This document shows, piece by piece, positions 57,504 to 64,000 of a stretch of 64,000 nucleotides of DNA. This stretch comes from Pieris napi. Lineage: Eukaryota > Arthropoda > Insecta > Lepidoptera > Pieridae. Location: NCBI RefSeq assembly GCF_905475465.1, contig NC_062254.1:8018001-8082000 (forward strand), in the 5' to 3' direction. Each line of letters begins with the position of its first letter. The stretch's first letter is position 1. Position numbers and translations under genes: made by a program. Under the pieces are notes generated by a model. That model searched no databases, was not told the origin of the DNA, and saw nothing but the letters and a program-made list of their open reading frames with translations.

Positions 57504-60138
57504 ATGACATCCTGGAAGCTGCTTTTCCTATGCGCCGTGCTCTTCTGCGTCGAAGGCAAAAGATTGCATCAAAAACGGGAAACCAAATCCCATATATGCG
57601 ACCCAGTTTATAACAACACAAATAAAATTCAATGTTACTGCGTTCGAGATTCAAATCTCGACTTAATTCGGAGTGCTGATTGCTATGCAACTGTCAACGA
57701 AATCTCAATTGATGATGCCAATTGGAAGGTTTTTGAAGAACTCGAAAATGTCCACAAGCTAACATTCACGAATACACGCGGCGTTATTTTGAAGTATATA
57801 CCTCAACACGCGTTACAATACACAAAATCAGTTCTAAAACTCGAAGTAAAGTACGCAAATATTGAGTCAATAGAACCATTCGATTTTGCTAATCTAACAT
57901 TCGTTGAAGAAATAACACTAAGAGATAATCAGATCAAAGATTTAAAAGCTAATGCCTTTGCGCATCATAGGGACTTGGTAACAATTGGCCTAGATACAAA
58001 TAACATAGTCGAGATAAACAGAAATGTATTTGTCGATTTACCATCTCTAGAAAAGCTATATTTGACGAGAAATAAAATTACAACAATCCACGACAAAGCT
58101 TTCATACATTTGTCTAATCTAAGAGAACTGGAAATTGATACAAACAATTTATTCATGTTGAACAGTGAAACCTTTTTAGGCTTAAAAAAGTTGGAAAAGT
58201 TAGATCTTAGTAGTAACAGTTTGCAAGTAATAGGAGATAATACGTTTGCGCCTTTAAAGAACCTTCGGGTATTAAATTTGGATGGAAATAAAATTCAGAT
58301 GCTTGACGAGAAAGCTTTTCATGGGCTCGTCAATTTGCAATCTTTATCAATTGCTCATAATACACTGAAAGAAATTAAACATATAAAGTTGTTTGTTGGA
58401 TTAAAATCCTTAAAGTCAATGAGTTTGAAAGGCAATCAACTACAGAATCTTGACTCCGATGTAATGGCGCCGATACTTGAGAATTTCTACAGTAATGTCA
58501 GCAGTCTCGACGTTGAAGGTAAATATTTTATCTTATTATTTAATTAAGCGTATCAATAGCTACTCTTCAGACGTGAAATGTAAATGGAATGATTAATTAA
58601 CTTTTTGACTGAGTTGAAAAAAAGGAGTTTATCAGTTTAACCTATAACTTCGTGCACACAAAAAGTGTAAATTCGTAAGTGTGCGTGTATTTATATATAA
58701 TATACATAATTTATTAGTCCAAGTTTCATCACTATAGGTTATTTTTAGAGATGACATGTATTATTTAGCTACCTAGTTAGATAATAGTGGTAGGTATTTA
58801 TTTGGTTTTATTTTTCGAAACAACATTTATAAAATACTAACTGGCCTGGCGAACATCGTACCGCCTAACAGTCGATTCTTAATTTTTTTTAAATACTTAT
58901 TCTGCTATTCGGGACACTGCACCGGTCTAGCTAGTAAGATAAAAAAAAGAAAGTTAATAATACAACAAATACATTATGTCATAAAATAAAAAGTTACCTT
59001 CTCGGAACCCCTCCACTAACACTTGAACTTTATGATATGGTATTAAAAATAAAATTGCCTTTAAATATTATTACGAATATTTTGTATGGGAATGTAGAAA
59101 AATGTTGTTTTTAGACTTTTTCACTCAATTTTTTAAAATTTTTCTCTCCGTAAGAACCATCCTCGTACTTCAAGGAATATTATAAAAAAATAATCAGACA
59201 AATCTATCAAGCCGTTTTCATGTTATGTCGTGACAACGGAAAACGGGTTTCATTTTTATATAAATAGATAAATTTATTCGTTCTATACAAAACGAGTATA
59301 TATTATTACATTTACTCCTGCATAACATAATATATGTAAAACGATAATTCTTTAGAGTTGCAGTCACAGAAGACTAGAATGAAACAGACACACACATGTG
59401 TGTGTTCCATCTGCTATCGCAACACTTCTCTGCGATAGCTGTAATACTGTTGTATTTTTTATTTACAGCAACTTTGCTTATAAATTATTTATAATAATTG
59501 CGTATTCATTGCATTTTTCAGATAACATGTTCCCCTGCGATTGCCGTCTGGACTGGTTCTTAACATTAATGAACAACACGAATAGTTCGCACTTGAAGCT
59601 ATCCATCGAAAACCTTAAATGTATACCCACCTCGGACATCAGAGACAAATGGACGAAGACAGCGGAAGGTGACAAGAGCACAGACGTGGAAGACGATGGG
59701 CAAAATGATTATGAATATTATGATGATACACAGTTAAATGGGAAACTATTTTACATTGACATGCGTTTCCTTTTAAATTGCTCCAAAAATTTCGACAGCC
59801 TTCTCAAACCGGACGTTGAAACACCCAAACAAAAGACTACAGTAAAGCCGACTACAACAACAGCAAGTGTGGAACCAAAAGTCCCAATGCTTATAGAAAA
59901 TAAGGGTGAAGATCAGAAAAATGTATACACGACCAGTCGACTGTCAACTGTTTCAGCGAAACCAATGGCAAATGGTTTTTATGACGATCGAAATATGGCC
60001 GCCGATGAAGCGAAACCGGACAAAATAAAATCGCATCGAAGCGTTCAGGATTTTGAGAGCCAAGCCAGTAACTCTCATATGATATCTTCGTGTGTTGCAT
60101 TATTTGTAGGAGTGCTTAGTGTTAGATTATTGTACTAG
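57504..60138 (+). CDS. connectin-like leucine-rich-repeat cell-surface protein
   Basis: The coding sequence is join(57504..58518, 59522..60138), 543 aa. The donor GAAG|GTAAAT and acceptor TTTTCAG|ATAAC join in phase 1 to give DVEDNMFPCDC. The first exon supplies a signal peptide (1-18), a cysteine cluster (C32, C44, C46, C60) and about ten leucine-rich repeats (about 80-325). The second exon supplies an LRR C-terminal cap (FPCDCRLDWF, then LKCIP and LLNC), an acidic DYEYYDD stretch, a Thr-rich linker and a hydrophobic tail (SCVALFVGVLSVRLLY) that looks like a GPI-attachment signal. This architecture fits connectin, an insect homophilic adhesion protein of muscles and motor axons. The acceptor before 57485 suggests a non-coding first exon. 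The family call is from memory of the architecture; another LRR adhesion protein is possible. Confidence 0.85.
58519..59521 (+). other. intron of the LRR gene
   Basis: The 1003-nt GT-AG intron follows from the two coding ends and the phase match. Frames reading through either splice site stop soon after (in exon 1 after KYFILLFN). It contains a 432-bp Helitron. A second possible acceptor at 59468 (ATTTACAG) would not give the conserved cap in phase. Confidence 0.85.
58837..59268 (-). mobile_element. short non-autonomous Helitron in the intron
   Basis: The 3' end reads CTAA on the plus strand (TTAG on minus, one change from CTAG), followed by hairpin GGCGAACATCGTACCGCC. The 5' end is GA at 59267-59268 with GTGACAACGGAAAACGGGTT. 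It matches 20692-21111 over nearly its whole length in reverse orientation (432 bp). Confidence 0.85.
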
Positions 60139-61062
60139 ATTAACTTAATTTATAATCTATAATCAGTGGTGTTAATACAGATATTTATCTTGAAAAGATT
60201 TACGAGAATCCAATTTTTATCGGAAACTTAACAAAATCTACAGAAATGTTCTATTAAGTGAACTGACTCGCTACAATTCTAAATTTCCAAGTTATTAAAC
60301 AATCCCATAGAGTCAAAAACATTAAATCACTCACTCTTTTTACCATAGTATTTTTTCTTGTTAAATATGTATCAAAATAGTTCTTTTGTTCTACTAGCGA
60401 CATCTAGTTGTGTATAAAGAAAAAACTACTTTGTGGGTCTATGATCTAATAAAACTTTTAGTGTGTGACGAGCACTTGTAGTTTCAATATTTCTCTCTAT
60501 ATCAAATTGTGTTTTGGCGTGTTCTATTTTTAAATCTAGAAATAGGATTTAAAAATATTTTGGTATTGTATACACTAATAAATTATCTGGAATCCTTTTT
60601 AAAAATCATATCTTTATGTTATGAAACTGATTTATTTTTATGAAGAATGAGGATTTCCTTAAGTTTAAAAACGTTTGATTGCGGTCGGTAAAATTACTTA
60701 TTTTTAATTAAAATTAATGTTTTTAAATTAGTTTTCTAAAAATATTGTTTTAATGAAGTCAGAATTAACACCATTGACTAATATTTAGTAATTAATTTGT
60801 ATTATATATTAGTTCTATAAGTAGTGTAACGTTACAGTCGAACGTGTTATTTTTAATTTTTATAATTGTTATAAAATTTGACTGCTTTATTGTAAGAATT
60901 TGTAATTTTCGCGTTTTAACATAGATTATTCATAATTAATTAATTACTTGATAATTTAAGGTAACTTTATTACTTAACTGAATATGCTATTTTTTTAAAT
61001 ATTTAATTGACTCTGTTAAGTTTTATTTTATTATCTTACCCACAGTCACTAGAGATAATAAA
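60139..61062 (+). other. 3' UTR of the LRR gene with polyadenylation signals
   Basis: AATAAA occurs at 60448-60453, 60577-60582 and 61057-61062. The last is followed within 25 bases by GT/T-rich sequence and is the most convincing. The transcript end is therefore probably near 61.08 kb, but this is inferred. Confidence 0.5.
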
Positions 61063-61784
61063 CGATTACGTAGGATTCGCTGTTTTATTTAGTGTATAAA
61101 AATTAGCTAAACAAAAGTTTTAGTTAAGTTAAAAGAGAAAAACATTTACCGCACGTACCATTTCCATACATAATAAACAACTTAGGTCAGCGCCACCTAG
61201 AGTTTAGTATCCGAACTAAGACAGCGCTTTGAATACGTATTTGAGCATTAATATATACAGTACGTATGAAGGTAGTGTCGCGTGCTAACTGCTTAAACCG
61301 ACTGTTGTAGTGTTACTATGTTGCCACAGGTGGCGCTAAAATATGTGTTGTATTCGAAGTATTTTAAATTGGATTTTTTTAAATAAATGAAACCTATATA
61401 AACATAATATTACATCTATTTCGATTGAAAATAATATCAACATTTTTAAAAAATTAATACAAAATTTAACTACGTGCAACGTCATTGCGTTTTATGAAGA
61501 CGTTTCTAGAATAAAATATCAAATAAATTCGCATCTGCTACCCGGTGATGCTATTAAATGAATAAGGTAATTTGAAAAGGGACTTCTCGCAGCTAAAACA
61601 TCTAGAAATGCATTATATTTTTTTAAATAATAATTCATTTGAATAAGTGTATGTATTTCTGCAAAAGTTTAATCAGGAGGCATATACAAATTGATGGCAT
61701 TTGTAATGTTAAGCATTAACCTTGATAAAAAATTTACACGAAATTAAAGAAAGCACTTTCTGCAAAAATATTCAAATAAAAAGC
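61063..61784. other. intergenic DNA
   Basis: No gene is supported. TCAGCGCCACCTAGAGTTTA (about 61188) and CACAGGTGGCGCTAAAATAT (about 61326) may be a diverged inverted pair of about 150 bp. Confidence 0.35.
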
Positions 61785-61870
61785 AGGGCAACTTGCGGCC
61801 TTATCGCTGAAAGCGACTCACTTCCAGGCATTTACTTTAAGGAAAAAAAAATTAAACGCTAACCTTGTGC
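61785..61870 (-). repeat. LINE 3' end, family D (diverged)
   Basis: GGGCAACTTGCGGCCTTATC followed by GCTGAAAGCGACTCACTTCC. The hairpin has lost part of its loop compared with other copies. Confidence 0.65.
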
Positions 61871-62619
61871 CAGTGGTTGTGCAAAACTACATAAGAGATA
61901 CATTGACATAAAGAATGGAACAAACCAAAGCAATTGAAACATAATGTAGGCAATGAAAAGGACACATGAATCACGATAATTTCAGTTAGATAAGCTCAGC
62001 TACCTTACATCATTCACCACGGTGGCGTTGGAGTAAAATGCAATTTTTTTAACTGGACATCCTGGGTTTCCTATCCAGCATTCATAATTCTACGTCACTT
62101 GGTTTATTGAACTAAAGCCATGTCGTTAGCTAACTGACGCTTTTCGTCGATCATCGTATGATTACGTTTTCACTTATCGCTTTATTCAAAACTATATTAA
62201 AAATTGGTAGCTGTATTTTTATATATAAACAGGAAATATAATGAACAAACAAAGGCTATACCGAATTCGGAAATTATTTCACCAACGTTAAAGTATAAAA
62301 TAAATAATATCCAAAATATTTTGAAACATTTATGCCCGAGATGTATAGCCGAGAAAGGAAAGTAATGGGACAAACTGTAATGGGGCATGGTATAGATCTT
62401 TCCATATATTCTCTCTAACCATTTTTCTGTACACCTTCATGTAGCCAAAAATTATTTGAGGATTTTTGGGTCCAAGACAGGCCGGCTTCCTCGTAATGTT
62501 TTCTACTTAACTATGTGTCAAACATCCGCTGGTGCACAGCCTCTCGAACATCCTCACTCAAGAACTACGAGAACTACTCATATAAGTACCGGAACACAAT
62601 TGACACAGAATACGAAAAA
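61871..62619. other. intergenic DNA
   Basis: No gene or bounded repeat recognised. Confidence 0.4.
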
Positions 62620-62800
62620 AATAATCAGTGGCCTGCGTTTGGGTCTCAGATTTCTGAATATGTTACGTGATCATTTGCGTATATGAGCGGGTGTTAAATG
62701 CGAAATGGAAAGTCCATTGGTGCACAGCCGGGGAACGATCTACGACGTCAGGAATGAGGGTCAAACTCATACCTTTAGGCCAACACAGCTCACGTATAAG
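62620..62800 (-). repeat. SINE family A
   Basis: On the minus strand: the head up to CCCCGGCTGTGCACCAATGG, then CATTTCGCATTTAACACCCG, and a 3' end TCTGAGACCCAAACGCAGGC. The order is that of the family, with the central block missing. Confidence 0.75.
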
Positions 62801-64000
62801 AGAAAAACCCACCAAAATATTATGAAAAATGTTTCCAGGACCAATGCTCTATCTATATGAAAACAATATTCCTTTATAATTGAAAATAGACGCCGCCAAG
62901 CAAGCACTGATAAGCATAGATATTGCAATTGACTCCATGGAGACCTTTTGCCGAATCGCTTCAGTAACCTATAGTAATTACAACTAACAGTAAGTTATTA
63001 TAGTAATTACAACTGAAATAGAATTGTCGTTTAAAACGTGAACAGAAACTATTTTTACTGTATAAGAATTGCTTATCATGTATTTCCTGTCAGTATAGCC
63101 CCCACTTTGCATGACCTTTGTAGGTTATAACGCGAGAATAAGGCAATTTACATAACCTCAGGCAAATAGACAAGCTGCATGTTACAAATACAGCCATAAA
63201 GCTTTTCTCACACGGCATTCCAGTTATTTTGATTTATTCTACAAATTTGATAGATAATTTTATATCATGTGTTTGGCTTTTTGCATCCTAATAAGCTTGC
63301 CACGCAACTAACCATACCGGACCTAATAAATAGGCTTAAAAGGCGACAAATACTAAGTCTTGATAGACACGGTTGAAAGAGAGGAGCAGTCTCGATGGAG
63401 GTTTTGCTCTGAACGTCTAACAGCTCTCAACACATCTGCTCATAGTCTAGCTGACTGATTGCAAGATAAAGACTTATATTTAAAAAAACATTGTTTGGCC
63501 CTTTATAAATTAACCAGCGCGTTTATAAAAGGATAGTATAATTATAAATAATATTTATGCACGATAATAATTATTAAGACACGTAATAAGAGGTTTAAAA
63601 ACGTTTATGTGTAGGACGTAAAATTTGTAAAAACGTATGCAATTTTAACATGGTAAAACGACAGTAAGATAATGATTAAATATGAAAGAAATAAGATATA
63701 GGCGTGAGACAAAGCGCAGCGCTATATGTAACTTCCTTTCAATTTAGTAGCGATCGCGGCACAAATATGTGTACAAAAAGTTACAACTTTTTGTATCTAT
63801 TAAGTCCCATGGGTCCGTCAAACAACAGCATTTTCAACAATAATAATATTTCAATTGACTCACATTCTCTCACTTCGCTGGCTCTGCGACCTAAAAGGTG
63901 TCTACGAAATGTGTAACCAGACCTGCCAATTGCTGGCTTTCAGCTGCAGTAGGTCCTCCTCCACTCTGTCCAGTAGTACCTAGGCGGACCTACTGGTTTC
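62801..64000. other. intergenic DNA to window end
   Basis: No gene is supported. The last 60 bases hold an inverted pair (GCAGTAGGTCC near 63946 and GGACCTACTGG near 63986) that may be one end of a repeat cut by the window. Confidence 0.4.

Noticed and set aside
1..64000. CRISPR array, bacterial operon or viral gene cluster
   Set aside because: No regularly spaced short repeats, no run of co-directional closely spaced genes and no viral structural or polymerase genes were found; the coding content is eukaryotic transposons and one spliced gene.

Overview
The window looks like AT-rich insect nuclear DNA, most likely from a moth or butterfly (Lepidoptera). It contains one spliced host gene, no operons or ribosome-binding sites, tRNA-derived SINEs of a lepidopteran type (3' block TCTGAGGCCCAGACC), many LINE 3' ends, and a dense crop of Helitrons, mariner, hAT and other DNA transposons. 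Lepidoptera is an inference from repeat content; the species cannot be named.

Layout. 1-3.3 kb: AT-rich DNA, then a short Helitron (1695-3315) interrupted by a mariner with an open transposase frame. 5.1-6.2 kb: a foldback element. 6255-11912: an autonomous-size Helitron (minus strand) whose Rep-helicase gene keeps the catalytic motifs and has two apparent introns but two frameshifts. 12-19 kb: SINE and LINE fragments, a pogo-like TA element and two short Helitrons. 20006-23559: a hAT-like element with a perfect 8-bp target duplication, sitting inside a LINE 3' end and itself containing a Helitron and a TAA-flanked element. 24-33 kb: short Helitrons, a perfect 103-bp inverted repeat and a second kind of foldback element. 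33339-35128: three tandem copies of a 596-bp unit. 35-57 kb: a graveyard of LINE and SINE ends, a second foldback copy, more Helitrons and two TTA-flanked elements. 57.5-61 kb: the host gene, a connectin-like leucine-rich-repeat cell-surface protein of 543 aa from two coding exons, with a Helitron in its intron.

How it fits together. The full-length Helitron shares both termini with several short Helitrons here, which look like its internal-deletion derivatives. The nesting (mariner in Helitron; Helitron and TAA-element in hAT in LINE) gives a relative insertion order. I found no rRNA, functional tRNA, CRISPR array or bacterial-type gene system, and nothing that forms a new multi-gene system. 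The best leads are structural: the perfect 103-bp hairpin, the tandem triplication, the covarying Helitron 3' hairpins and the well-delimited non-autonomous elements.
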